Of a DNA stretch of 64,000 nucleotides, positions 44,792 to 54,025 are shown one piece after another (positions within the stretch are counted from its first letter, which is position 1; the number at the start of each line of letters is the position of its first letter). This DNA comes from CAXBNB01 sp040151475. GTDB lineage: Bacteria > Bacteroidota > Bacteroidia > Cytophagales > Cyclobacteriaceae. The notes under the pieces are model-generated. The model was not told the DNA's origin. It saw nothing but the letters and a program-made list of their open reading frames with translations, and did not search any database. Location of the stretch: NCBI RefSeq assembly GCF_040151475.1, contig NZ_JBDKWG010000147.1, positions 131,484-195,483 of the forward strand, in the 5' to 3' direction. The position numbers and the translations under genes were made by a program.

Positions 44792-47059
44792 ATGGCATTT
44801 GATTTAGACATGATTGAGGCCGTCTATCAACGCATAGGCGATCGGGTGAACAAGGCAAGGGAAATAACAGGAAAACCGTTGACCTTAGCAGAGAAAATCT
44901 TATATTCTCACTTATCTCAGGGAATGCCAAATGAAATATATGAAAGAGGTAACTCTTATGTGGACTTTGCGCCAGACAGAATCGCCTGTCAGGATGCCAC
45001 TGCCCAGATGGCACTTTTGCAGTTTATGCAAGCCGGCAAGAAAAAAGTAGCCGTACCCACTACTGTGCATTGTGATCACCTGATCCAGGCAAAAGTAGGT
45101 GCAGCAGCCGATCTTCAAAATGCTATAAACACCAGCAATGAAGTATTCAATTTTCTTGACTCTGTGTCCAACAAATATGGCATAGGATTTTGGAAGCCCG
45201 GTGCAGGTATCATCCATCAGGTGGTATTGGAAAATTATGCCTTCCCGGGTGGAATGATGATCGGAACAGACTCGCACACTGTAAATGCCGGAGGTCTGGG
45301 AATGGTAGCCATAGGTGTCGGAGGTGCAGATGCGGTAGATGTAATGGCAGACATGCCTTGGGAATTGAAATTTCCAAAACTGATAGGTGTAAAACTAACC
45401 GGAAAATTAAATGGCTGGACTGCCCCTAAAGACGTGATATTGAAAGTAGCGGGTATTCTTACTGTAAAAGGAGGAACCGGAGCAATAGTAGAATATTTTG
45501 GGGAAGGTGCAGAAAATCTTTCCTGTACAGGAAAAGGAACTATCTGTAACATGGGGGCTGAAATAGGTGCTACCACTTCTACTTTTGGCTATGATAAGTC
45601 GATGGAAAGATACCTCAGAGCAACAGGCAGAGATGCAGTTGCTGATTTGGCCAATAATGTAAAAGAACATTTAACCGGTGATGCAGAAGTATATGCCAAC
45701 CCTGAAAAATATTTTGATCAGGTAATAGAAATAAACCTTTCTGAATTAGAGCCTCACGTAAACGGACCTTTCACTCCGGATTTGGCTACTCCTATCTCTG
45801 AAATGAGTGCAAAAGCTGCAGCCAATGACTGGCCTACTAAAGTGGAATGGGGATTGATCGGTTCTTGTACCAACTCTTCTTATGAAGATATGTCCAGGGC
45901 TGCTTCTATTGCTCAGCAAGCTATAGACAAAGGATTAAAACCTGCCGCTGAATTTGGAATCAATCCGGGTTCTGAGCAAGTAAGATATACGATTGAAAGA
46001 GATGGTATCATTGATACTTTCGAGAAAATAGGCACTAAGGTGTTTACCAACGCTTGTGGGCCTTGTATCGGTCAATGGGCAAGAACAGGTGCTGAAAAAG
46101 GTGAGAAAAATACCATTGTACATTCTTTCAACAGGAATTTTGCGAAAAGAGCTGATGGCAACCCTAATACGCACGCATTTGTAACGTCTCCTGAAATGGT
46201 AGCAGCTATAGCCATATCGGGCAACCTTGGTTTTAACCCAATCACTGACACCCTAACCAACGATAAGGGAGAACAGGTTAAACTAGATCCACCTACAGGA
46301 TGGGAATTGCCTCCTAAAGGATTTGATGTAGAAGACGCAGGATATAAAGCACCTGCTGAAGATGGTTCTAATGTAGAAGTAAATGTTGATACTGAGTCAA
46401 AAAGATTGCAATTGCTTTCTCCATTCAAACCATGGAATGGTAAAAATATTACAGGAGCAAAATTACTGATCAAAGCCAAAGGAAAATGCACGACTGACCA
46501 CATCTCTATGGCTGGCCCATGGTTGAGATTCAGAGGTCATTTGGACAACATTGCCAACAATACGCTGACCGGTGCTGTCAATGCATTCAATGAGGCTACC
46601 GACAAGGTGAAAAACCAACTCACCGGAGAATATGGTGCAGTACCTGATACGCAAAGAGCATATAAAGCTGCGGGCATTCCAACCATAGTAGTAGGTGACC
46701 ACAACTACGGTGAAGGTTCGTCTCGTGAGCATGCTGCCATGCAACCAAGGCATTTGGGTGTAGCAGTAGTATTGGTGAAATCTTTTGCAAGAATCCATGA
46801 AACCAACTTGAAAAAGCAGGGAATGCTTGGGTTAACTTTTGCTGATGAAGCCGATTATGATAAAATCCAGGAAGACGATACATTCGATTTCACTGACCTG
46901 ACAGAGTTTGCTCCAGGCAAGCAGTTGACCTTGGTAGCGAAGCATGCGGATGGAACTTCTGATACCATAATGACCAATCACACCTACAACGATAGTCAAA
47001 TTGGATGGTTCAAAGCAGGTTCGGCATTGAATTTGATTAAGTTGCAAAACAACTCATAA
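44792..47059 (+). CDS. acn: Aconitate hydratase, mitochondrial type
   Basis: Aconitase isomerises citrate and isocitrate in the TCA cycle using a 4Fe-4S cluster. The 755-residue enzyme has the cluster cysteines in IGSCTNSSYED (near 357) and NACGPCIGQW (near 421), plus GGMMIGTDSHTVNAGGLG near 155 and the swivelling-domain GEGSSREHAAMQPRHLG near 640. Length fits the mitochondrial-type AcnA seen across Bacteroidota. A -7-like TACTTTTG lies at 44717-44724. A terminator follows. Confidence 0.96.
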   Translation: MAFDLDMIEAVYQRIGDRVNKAREITGKPLTLAEKILYSHLSQGMPNEIYERGNSYVDFAPDRIACQDATAQMALLQFMQAGKKKVAVPTTVHCDHLIQAKVGAAADLQNAINTSNEVFNFLDSVSNKYGIGFWKPGAGIIHQVVLENYAFPGGMMIGTDSHTVNAGGLGMVAIGVGGADAVDVMADMPWELKFPKLIGVKLTGKLNGWTAPKDVILKVAGILTVKGGTGAIVEYFGEGAENLSCTGKGTICNMGAEIGATTSTFGYDKSMERYLRATGRDAVADLANNVKEHLTGDAEVYANPEKYFDQVIEINLSELEPHVNGPFTPDLATPISEMSAKAAANDWPTKVEWGLIGSCTNSSYEDMSRAASIAQQAIDKGLKPAAEFGINPGSEQVRYTIERDGIIDTFEKIGTKVFTNACGPCIGQWARTGAEKGEKNTIVHSFNRNFAKRADGNPNTHAFVTSPEMVAAIAISGNLGFNPITDTLTNDKGEQVKLDPPTGWELPPKGFDVEDAGYKAPAEDGSNVEVNVDTESKRLQLLSPFKPWNGKNITGAKLLIKAKGKCTTDHISMAGPWLRFRGHLDNIANNTLTGAVNAFNEATDKVKNQLTGEYGAVPDTQRAYKAAGIPTIVVGDHNYGEGSSREHAAMQPRHLGVAVVLVKSFARIHETNLKKQGMLGLTFADEADYDKIQEDDTFDFTDLTEFAPGKQLTLVAKHADGTSDTIMTNHTYNDSQIGWFKAGSALNLIKLQNNS

Positions 47060-47082
47060 GGTTCGTTTTTGCATCAAAATAT

Positions 47083-47108
47083 AAAAGCGGCCTTGTGTCG
47101 CTTTTTTT
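47083..47108 (+). terminator. Terminator after acn
   Basis: AAAAGCG (47083-47089) pairs with CGCTTTT (47099-47105) and is followed by T residues to 47108. It lies 24 nt past the acn stop. Confidence 0.75.
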
Positions 47109-47122
47109 ATATATAAACATCG

Positions 47123-47155
47123 AACCCTGTTAGGGTTCAGAACCCTAACAGGGTT
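47123..47155. repeat. Palindromic repeat, AACCCT-AGGGTT type
   Basis: Arms AACCCTGTTAGGGTTC (47123-47138) and GAACCCTAACAGGGTT (47140-47155) are exact reverse complements with one base between them, and each arm is itself a palindrome (AACCCT-n3-AGGGTT). It ends 8 nt before the NlpC/P60 start codon. Confidence 0.7.
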
Positions 47156-47163
47156 ATAAAGCT

Positions 47164-47643
47164 ATGAAAAAGACTTATTTAGTATTTCTGCTATCCATGC
47201 TTTACTTTCTAACCCCTTCAGAAAGTTTTGCTCAAAAAAAGAAAAAAGCCAGACAGCAAAAAACAAGTACAGTCATCAAAACTGCACAAACCTATATAGG
47301 TACGCCTTATAAATACGGAGGCACTTCAGGAAGTGGTATAGATTGCTCAGGGCTGATGCTTCGATGCTTCGAAAAAGCCAACTACCAACTGCCACGCACA
47401 GCCAAAGAACAATCTAAGTTTGGAAAGAAGGTAGGCAACAACAGCATAAAACCGGGAGACATTGTCTTTTTCAAATTTAAAGACAAAGGTAAAAAATGGT
47501 ACCACAGTGGGCTTGTCACTTCGGTAAACAAAGGCAAAGCCAATTTTATTCATGCCTCCACTTCACGAGGGGTAGTAGAATCTGATTTAACTCAGGAATA
47601 TTATTCAAAAAGCATCAAAGGTTTTCGTAGGGTGATAAAGTAA
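47164..47643 (+). CDS. Secreted C40 peptidase (NlpC/P60)
   Basis: A signal peptide (LVFLLSMLYFLTPSESFAQ) and a lysine-rich linker precede a 120-residue NlpC/P60 domain. The catalytic set is visible: C61 in GIDCSGLMLRC, H114 in KWYHSGLVTS and H130 in NFIHASTSRG. Such enzymes cut the D-Glu-gamma-diamino acid bond in peptidoglycan stem peptides. At 159 residues it is the minimal form. It probably acts in the periplasm. Confidence 0.92.
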   Translation: MKKTYLVFLLSMLYFLTPSESFAQKKKKARQQKTSTVIKTAQTYIGTPYKYGGTSGSGIDCSGLMLRCFEKANYQLPRTAKEQSKFGKKVGNNSIKPGDIVFFKFKDKGKKWYHSGLVTSVNKGKANFIHASTSRGVVESDLTQEYYSKSIKGFRRVIK

Positions 47644-47867
47644 CGTGAACGTTGGATTTAATGTGAAAAAATACTTTTTTATGAGTAGAAGTGAATAACT
47701 CCACAGCAAACTAGCGAGAGTATCATTATAAAAACTAAAATAATTCCAATTAACTTTTGTGTGTGTATAACAAAATACCATTCACCAATGCGGCACTTGT
47801 TTTTGTTTTACTACTGATTGACTAAATTCATCTTTTTAATAGAATCCTCACCTGTTATTCACAACCA

Positions 47868-48260
47868 ATGAATTTAGAAATTTCTACACCGGCACTTCTT
47901 TTTCCTGCCATCACATTATTGCTTCTGGCTTACACCAACAGATTTTTGGCGGTAGCTACCCTCATCAGAAGCCTGTACAAAAGATATGAAGAAAGTGGGC
48001 ATGACAGCATCATAAAGGGTCAGATTAAAAATCTGAGGTTAAGGCTATTTTTGATCAGAAACATGCAGGCTTTTGGTATTTTAAGTTTCCTACTCACTGT
48101 ACTTTGCATGTTTCTGCTTTTTCAGGAAAGCTTAGATATTGCCAGTTACACCTTTGGGGCAAGTCTTATCTCCCTCTTGATTTCTCTGATACTATCGCTT
48201 ATTGAAATTCAAATCTCCACCAAGGCACTGGATTTAGAATTGAAAAATATGGAAGCCTGA
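47868..48260 (+). CDS. DUF2721 membrane protein
   Basis: This 130-residue protein has three membrane segments (about 8-30, 65-85, 95-118) and matches DUF2721 (ISTPALLFPAITLLLLAYTNRFL, KNLRLRLFLIRNMQAFGILSF). Function is unknown. It ends one base before the convergent DsbA-like gene. Confidence 0.8.
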   Translation: MNLEISTPALLFPAITLLLLAYTNRFLAVATLIRSLYKRYEESGHDSIIKGQIKNLRLRLFLIRNMQAFGILSFLLTVLCMFLLFQESLDIASYTFGASLISLLISLILSLIEIQISTKALDLELKNMEA

Positions 48261-48261
48261 C

Positions 48262-48972
48262 TTAATCGGTCAATAACTCTTCCACACGGGTTTTCATCGC
48301 TTCAAAAGTAGCATACCCTCTGGAAATTGCTGTTAGTTTATCCCTTTGCTGTAATACCACTGAAGGAAATCCCCGCACACCTAATTGCTGCGCATATACA
48401 AAGTCCTGGCGTACAAGTTTTTTGTATCCATCAGAATTAAAAAGTGCAATGAATGTATCAAAGGAAACTCCAATTTGCTCACAAAGCGGTTGATAGAATT
48501 CTTTTTTTCCCGGGTCATGGTTTAAAACATAAAATGCATATTGTACCGATTTGTAAAACTCTAATTCCTGATCAGGTTTAATATCTCTAATAACCCTGAC
48601 TGCCCGTGCCGGAGGTTCGGTATCATAATCAAACTCATCCCAATCAAGCAATCCGTAATTAAAAGGCTGTCCGGATGCTTGCTCTACATGCTCCCAATGT
48701 TCTCGCAAAAATGCTTTCATCTCGCTGTTCCATAACTCTCCTCCTCCGGGTCTAAGACCTCCCATAACCATTCCAAATTCAAGCTTTCCATCAAACTCGT
48801 TCTTCAATTGTTCCAAATGGTTTGTAATCCCCCAGCACCAGGAGCACATCGGATCTCCAAAATAAATTAGTTTACCCTGAGAATCTTCCGTTTCAATGTT
48901 GTTATCCATTTCTTCAATATCCGGAGTTATACAAACACCATCATCACACTTTATGTCTTTTTGACTATCCAT
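48262..48972 (-). CDS. DsbA-family (FrnE-like) thiol oxidoreductase
   Basis: The 236-residue protein has the active-site CSWC in GDPMCSWCWGITNHLEQL and a downstream cis-proline loop RGFPSVVLQ, as in the FrnE/2-hydroxychromene-type DsbA group. No signal peptide is seen, so it is probably cytoplasmic. The N-terminal C-x4-C (KCDDGVC) is unusual for the family. ATG 48972 is preferred; an ATG at 49023 adds 17 residues. Confidence 0.85.
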   Translation of the reverse strand: MDSQKDIKCDDGVCITPDIEEMDNNIETEDSQGKLIYFGDPMCSWCWGITNHLEQLKNEFDGKLEFGMVMGGLRPGGGELWNSEMKAFLREHWEHVEQASGQPFNYGLLDWDEFDYDTEPPARAVRVIRDIKPDQELEFYKSVQYAFYVLNHDPGKKEFYQPLCEQIGVSFDTFIALFNSDGYKKLVRQDFVYAQQLGVRGFPSVVLQQRDKLTAISRGYATFEAMKTRVEELLTD

Positions 48973-49014
48973 TTTTATATTTTCTATATCCGTGATTAAT
49001 ATATTTTGAGTTCT

Positions 49015-49052
49015 ATAAAACAAAAACCTGATGAAATAAATTCATCAGGTTT
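49015..49052 (-). terminator. Terminator after the M16 peptidase gene
   Basis: AAACCTGATGAA (49024-49035) and TTCATCAGGTTT (49041-49052) form a perfect 12-bp stem with a 5-nt loop. On the minus strand it is followed by a T-rich tract. Confidence 0.8.
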
Positions 49053-49104
49053 CTATTTTATTTTTATCAGGCACTCCAAGAGTGTCACTTCTAAAAGCAA
49101 ATAA

Positions 49105-51978
49105 TTATTTACTCACATTTTCTAAAATCGGTATTTCAACTTCTTTAGCCTCTTTATCGATCAATTTAATTTCATCAAATCCGGTGTTTTTAAATCTTTC
49201 GAATTGCGTTGCGGCATCTCCTACCACAAAGTAAATCATCTTATCCGGTGTAATATACTTTTCTGCTAGTGCTCTATGCTCATCCAAGGTCATCATTTTT
49301 ACCACTTCCTGTTGTTTAGTAATGTAATCCGAAGAGAAATTGTATGCACTCATGGTTCGCATCATCCCAAGCAATGCCCCATAAGTTTCGAAAGCACGGG
49401 CATTAGATTTTATCAAGGCATTTTTTGTGAAATCTAAATCTTCCTGGCTTATGCCATTTCGATACTTTTCCATCTCTTCCTTAAATATCTGAACAGATTC
49501 GAAAGTGGCGTTGGTTCTTACGCTGGAAGAAGCGGTAAACGGACCTACAATAGTACTTCCTTCAAAGTCCGTTCTAGCACCATAGGTATAACCTTTTTCT
49601 TCTCTTAAAATCAGGTTTACATTGCCACTAAACGAACCTCCTAGCTTGTAGTTCATTACCGTAGCAGCATAATAATCATCATCTGTTCTCTTTTTTGCAA
49701 GATAACCTATGTTGATCACCGATTGCTTCGAATTGGGAATGTCTAGAAAATACAAAGAAGCATTTTCCGGTTGAGGGGCAATTTCATACTCAGGAATTGT
49801 AACATCTTTGGGTTTCCACCTTTCATTAATACTGGATAAAGATGACATCACGGTCTCTTTATTCACAGCACCCACAATATGAAATCTGGCTACAGTTGGT
49901 GAATAATATTTATCATAATATTCTTTTAAATCATCTATGGTCAAAGCGGCAACAGATTCCTCTGTACCTGCACCGGGATAAGAGAAAATGTGCTCAGGAC
50001 CGTACAATAATTTATTAAACACCTGACCGGCTACTACATTTGGGTTGGCTGCATTTCTTTTTATACCATTGATTGTTCTGGTTTTGATACGTTCAAACTC
50101 TTCCAAATCCCATCTTGGCTCCAACAAAATTTCTTCTACCAGTGCCAGAGTCTTTTCATAGTTTCTCGCAAGGGTGTTAGCAGATATGGTAATACTTTCA
50201 CTACTGGTGTACATGCTAATATTAGCACCCAGTAACTCGATTTCTTCTTCCAACTCTTCTGGAGTCTTATTTTTAGTACCTTCACTCATGATGTCAGTCA
50301 TTAGATTGGACACACCATTTTTGTCAAAAGAATCAAGTAAATGACCTCCTCTTAGCACAATGTTGAACTGCACCAGAGGCACTTCCGATTGCTCCATACC
50401 ATATACTACCATGCCATTACTTAACTTATCTTCCCATGGAACAGGCACATTCACAATAGGGTCAGCTCCTTTTACCGGCTCTACAGAACGATCTATTTCA
50501 GAAGGTGTTTTTTTAATTTCTTCGGGTTGAACATCAGCCACTGCTTGTTCCTTGTTTTCGGTTATCTCTTCCTCCACAACTTCAGCTTTCTCAGAATTTG
50601 CTGCTGCCAAATCAAGGCTTCCTTTTGGTACAAAACTGGTAATAACATAAGGTTTGTCCTTGATGTATTTATTATAAACATTCATTACATCTTCTTTTGA
50701 CACTGCCAAAATGTTTTCTATATCCTGAGTGATAAATCCGGGATCTCCCCTGAAAACATTGTAGTTTGCCAATTGGAAAGACTTATTCAATACACTACTG
50801 ATCCCATTGTACACATCTGTTTCCAAACTGGCTTTCACCCTTTCAATGTCCTTGTCAGTAATGCCTTCTTCTTCAAATTTTTTAAAGGCTTCCAAAACGG
50901 CATTTTCTATGTCAGTCAGATTTTTGCCTTCATTGGCGGTAATGCTCACTCTAAATTTACCTGCCACCTCCAGCACTCTGGAATAAGCAACCGTGTTTGA
51001 TGTCAACTCTTTTTCTTTCACTAAAACCTTATAAAGTGGAGCCTTTTTTCCCTGCGATAAAAGCTGTCCTAAAAATTGAAGAGCATATTGGTCTTTATGA
51101 GATTCATTCACTGTAGGCCATACCATGTTTAGTTGTGCTGCTCTTGCAAAATTATCTTCGTGATACAGTCTTACTGTTTTATCAAGGGTTACATTCTGGA
51201 TTTCAAGAGGAGGAACTTCAGGCCCTCTCTTTATTTCCCCAAAATACTTCTCAATCAAAGCCTTTGCTTCCTGAGTATCAAAATCTCCGGCGAGTACCAG
51301 AGTGGCATTATTCGGCCCGTAAAACTTCCTGTAAAATTCTTTTACATCTTCCACAGTAGCGTTTTGCAAATCCACCAATTCGCCTATTACCTGCCAGTTG
51401 TATGGATGTCCTTTTGGAAAAATGTTTTTGTCTATTACATAACTTGTATGTCCATAAGGATTGTTATCAACCCTCTGTCTTTTCTCATTTTGAACCACTT
51501 CCTGCTGATTGGCAAATGCTGTTTCTGTCACCGTATTGATCAGAAACCCCATCCTGTCGGATTCCAGCCACATCACCATTTCCAATGCGTTTTTTGGTAC
51601 TACTTCGTAGTACACAGTACCATCCTGCCAGGTACCGCCATTGAGTGTGCCTCCGGCATCTTGTATCTTTTTGAAGAATTGATCTTGTGCCACGTTTTCA
51701 GACTCCTGAAAAAGCATGTGCTCAAATAAGTGGGCAAAACCTGTTCTGCCTTCTACTTCCCTATTGGAACCTACATGGTACAAAATGGCTGTAGAAATAA
51801 TAGGATCTGAATCGTCTTTGTGCAAAATAACCTGCAATCCATTTTCTAAAGTGTATTTTTCAAAATCAATTGAAAGCTTGCCTTGCTCCTTCTTTGCATT
51901 TTGTTCTCCACAAGACAGAACAAAAGCAAACAGACCAACAAGCAGAACTGCCTTTATAACATTGTGAGTAGTTTTCAT
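49105..51978 (-). CDS. M16-family metallopeptidase, two-domain lipoprotein
   Basis: The 957-residue protein starts with a lipobox (LLVGLFAFVLSCGEQN, C23). The first M16 unit has the inverted zinc motif H83-x2-E86-H87 in FAHLFEHMLFQES and downstream E in EVVQNEKRQR. The second unit, starting near 530, lacks the HxxEH (GGHLLDSFDKNGVSNL) and is the non-catalytic partner; a Glu/Lys-rich linker (near 470-515) separates them. It probably degrades peptides in the periplasm or at the outer membrane. Confidence 0.93.
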   Translation of the reverse strand: MKTTHNVIKAVLLVGLFAFVLSCGEQNAKKEQGKLSIDFEKYTLENGLQVILHKDDSDPIISTAILYHVGSNREVEGRTGFAHLFEHMLFQESENVAQDQFFKKIQDAGGTLNGGTWQDGTVYYEVVPKNALEMVMWLESDRMGFLINTVTETAFANQQEVVQNEKRQRVDNNPYGHTSYVIDKNIFPKGHPYNWQVIGELVDLQNATVEDVKEFYRKFYGPNNATLVLAGDFDTQEAKALIEKYFGEIKRGPEVPPLEIQNVTLDKTVRLYHEDNFARAAQLNMVWPTVNESHKDQYALQFLGQLLSQGKKAPLYKVLVKEKELTSNTVAYSRVLEVAGKFRVSITANEGKNLTDIENAVLEAFKKFEEEGITDKDIERVKASLETDVYNGISSVLNKSFQLANYNVFRGDPGFITQDIENILAVSKEDVMNVYNKYIKDKPYVITSFVPKGSLDLAAANSEKAEVVEEEITENKEQAVADVQPEEIKKTPSEIDRSVEPVKGADPIVNVPVPWEDKLSNGMVVYGMEQSEVPLVQFNIVLRGGHLLDSFDKNGVSNLMTDIMSEGTKNKTPEELEEEIELLGANISMYTSSESITISANTLARNYEKTLALVEEILLEPRWDLEEFERIKTRTINGIKRNAANPNVVAGQVFNKLLYGPEHIFSYPGAGTEESVAALTIDDLKEYYDKYYSPTVARFHIVGAVNKETVMSSLSSINERWKPKDVTIPEYEIAPQPENASLYFLDIPNSKQSVINIGYLAKKRTDDDYYAATVMNYKLGGSFSGNVNLILREEKGYTYGARTDFEGSTIVGPFTASSSVRTNATFESVQIFKEEMEKYRNGISQEDLDFTKNALIKSNARAFETYGALLGMMRTMSAYNFSSDYITKQQEVVKMMTLDEHRALAEKYITPDKMIYFVVGDAATQFERFKNTGFDEIKLIDKEAKEVEIPILENVSK

Positions 51979-52111
51979 ACGTTAATTTTTTTCAAAAATT
52001 CAGGGATTAATATGTTTTAAGTAAAAATAACAAGAGAGAACCACATAAAATATTTTTTTACATAAATGGTCTTTCCGTTGGGTTAAGGGAGTGAATGAAT
52101 TTTCATTTGTG

Positions 52112-52152
52112 CTTAATATTGAGCCTTAATCAATATTAAGGGTCTTTTTTTA
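52112..52152 (+). terminator. Terminator-like hairpin upstream of TMEM220 gene
   Basis: CTTAATATTGA (52112-52122) and TCAATATTAAG (52130-52140) form a perfect 11-bp stem; an eight-T tract follows at 52145-52152. No plus-strand gene lies upstream; the M16 gene is divergent. It could be an attenuator for the next gene or the end of a short unannotated transcript. Confidence 0.6.
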
Positions 52153-52200
52153 AGAACCCACTATTATAAATTCATATGGTTTTTTATACCTTTACATACT

Positions 52201-52551
52201 ATGAAAATCATCAATATATTCTTCGCTATACTATTTCTTTTATTCGTTGGGGTTCAATATAATGACCCTGATCCATTGCTTTGGATGTTCATTTATGGGG
52301 TTGCCGCTGCTCTGTTTATTTTGGCTGTAATGAACATTCGACCAAAAAAAGTAATATTGGGTGTCATCGTAGTAGGTGCACTTTACAGCCTTACCTATAT
52401 ACCCGGAGTATATGATTGGTTTACCATCGGCCAGCCAGGGGAAATAGTTGCATCTATGAAAGTTGATAAAATGTATGTGGAAGAAAGCCGGGAGTTTTTT
52501 GGACTTTGGATTGCTCTTGGAGCACTGATCTTTTTGTATAAAAAATCCTGA
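52201..52551 (+). CDS. TMEM220-family membrane protein
   Basis: This 116-residue protein has four membrane segments and the family motif VQYNDPDPLLWMFIYG near residue 18, followed by TYIPGVYDW and the C-terminal EESREFFGLWIALGALIFLY. Function of the family is unknown. Confidence 0.88.
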   Translation: MKIINIFFAILFLLFVGVQYNDPDPLLWMFIYGVAAALFILAVMNIRPKKVILGVIVVGALYSLTYIPGVYDWFTIGQPGEIVASMKVDKMYVEESREFFGLWIALGALIFLYKKS

Positions 52552-52706
52552 CACCTGTTTTTCTTCGCAGAAATCATCTTCACCTCTGTCCCAAAGTCAA
52601 TATTGCTTGTATCACCTACCAGAGCAATTGGTCTGTTTCATACTTGTGCATTTTTTCCAAGATGAGAATAAATACTTAAATTGACAGTTCAACAAAAGCC
52701 CAACAA

Positions 52707-53225
52707 ATGACTACTGCAATAGAACAAAGAAGCATACTCACTATTGAGCAAATGGAATTCAGGCAGAAAATGCTCAATCCAATGAGTTTCTGGTTGTTTA
52801 CATTGATGAACGTACCTGCAGGCTGGATAGCAGGTATGAGGCTGAGAGAACTTGACACATCCAAAGCTGTAACCTCCATACCATTCAAATTTCTTAATAA
52901 AAACCCTTTCAAGTCTATTTATTTTGCGGTACAAAGCATGGCAGCCGAACTTTCTACAGCTGCATTGGTACTGCTCCACATTCAGGGACAAAAACCATCT
53001 ATCGCATACATTATTGTTGACTTAAAAGCTTCATTTACCAAGAAGGCAACCGGACGAACTTACTTCACCTGTGAAGGTGGTGACGAAGTACAGCAAGCCA
53101 TGGAACAATGCGTCGCTACAGGTGAGCCTACTGTTGTACACTTGAAAACCACAGGAAAGATGAAAGATGGAACTGTAGTATCAGAATTTACCTTTAGCTG
53201 GTCTATGAAACAGAGGAGTAGATAA
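52707..53225 (+). CDS. DUF4442 hotdog-fold protein
   Basis: The 172-residue protein matches DUF4442, a thioesterase-like hotdog family: MRLRELDTSKAVTSIPFKFLNKNPFKSIYFAVQSMAAEL, then VDLKASFTKKATG and VHLKTTGKMKDGTVVSEFTF. It is cytoplasmic; substrate unknown. It lies 155 bp after TMEM220, and I see nothing in that gap. Confidence 0.88.
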   Translation: MTTAIEQRSILTIEQMEFRQKMLNPMSFWLFTLMNVPAGWIAGMRLRELDTSKAVTSIPFKFLNKNPFKSIYFAVQSMAAELSTAALVLLHIQGQKPSIAYIIVDLKASFTKKATGRTYFTCEGGDEVQQAMEQCVATGEPTVVHLKTTGKMKDGTVVSEFTFSWSMKQRSR

Positions 53226-53260
53226 GGGTTTGTTCATGTTGACGGGTTTTAAGGAAAAAG

Positions 53261-53998
53261 ATGGGTAAAAAAACACATATCTCAATCCAACAACCCTGCA
53301 CTCAAAAATTTGAATCTTTTCAAAAAACTGAAACAGGTGGTTATTGTCAAAACTGCAAAAAAGAAGTCTTTGATTTTTCGAAGATGAGTGAACGAGAACT
53401 GTTCAACTACTTCAACAAACCCGTAACAAAAATATGTGGAAAATTTCATTCCAATCAGCTTGGATATCTTAAGAATCCTGCCTCAGTTGTAAAAAATGGA
53501 ATCCCTAAAACAATGGCAGCAACAGTTATGTTAAGTTTAGCTGTTTTCAGTGATTCGAATGCCCAAAAACCAAAAGTTAATCAGAATACTACAGTTGAAA
53601 ACAGACCCATAGCTCTTACCCCGGTAGAGAGCAATGCCGCCAATGAAAGTGAATATACAATAACGGGCAAAATTTTGGATGAAAGCAATGTCGAAGGGCT
53701 AGGAGGAGTTACTGTTAATATTAAAAACACTCGAAATGGAGTACTATCAGACCTTAATGGATACTTCTCTTTAAAATGTACATCTAAAAACAGTTCAGTT
53801 GTTACATTACAATTTTCTTTTATCGGGTTTGTAACAGAAGAGCGAACCGTTGAATTGTCAGGCAATGAAATTCAACTTGGAGAAATCAAAATGACAGAAG
53901 ACAATGTTATGCTATTAGGAGAGGTTTGTATTATCAATGAAACCAAATCCAAGGGATTCTGGCTTAAGTTGAAAAATATTTTCAACTCGAATAAATAA
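53261..53998 (+). CDS. Membrane protein with Cys-rich N-terminus and carboxypeptidase-regulatory-like domain
   Basis: The 245-residue protein has a zinc-ribbon-like N-terminus (QPCTQKF, YCQNCKKEVFDFSKMSE, KICGKFHSNQL), a hydrophobic segment near 85-103 ending in NAQ, and an Ig-like carboxypeptidase D regulatory domain (EYTITGKILDESNVEGLGGV to GEIKMTED). This arrangement recurs in Bacteroidota. The N-terminus should be cytosolic, with the Ig-like part in the periplasm; function unknown. It starts 35 bp after the DUF4442 gene. Confidence 0.82.
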   Translation: MGKKTHISIQQPCTQKFESFQKTETGGYCQNCKKEVFDFSKMSERELFNYFNKPVTKICGKFHSNQLGYLKNPASVVKNGIPKTMAATVMLSLAVFSDSNAQKPKVNQNTTVENRPIALTPVESNAANESEYTITGKILDESNVEGLGGVTVNIKNTRNGVLSDLNGYFSLKCTSKNSSVVTLQFSFIGFVTEERTVELSGNEIQLGEIKMTEDNVMLLGEVCIINETKSKGFWLKLKNIFNSNK

Positions 53999-54025
53999 AA
54001 GGACTAAAACCTCTTCTTACCACCA

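Noticed and set aside
51133..51729. 198-codon plus-strand frame inside the M16 gene
   Set aside because: The M16 peptidase on the other strand has clear catalytic motifs across this region; the frame has no recognisable domain.
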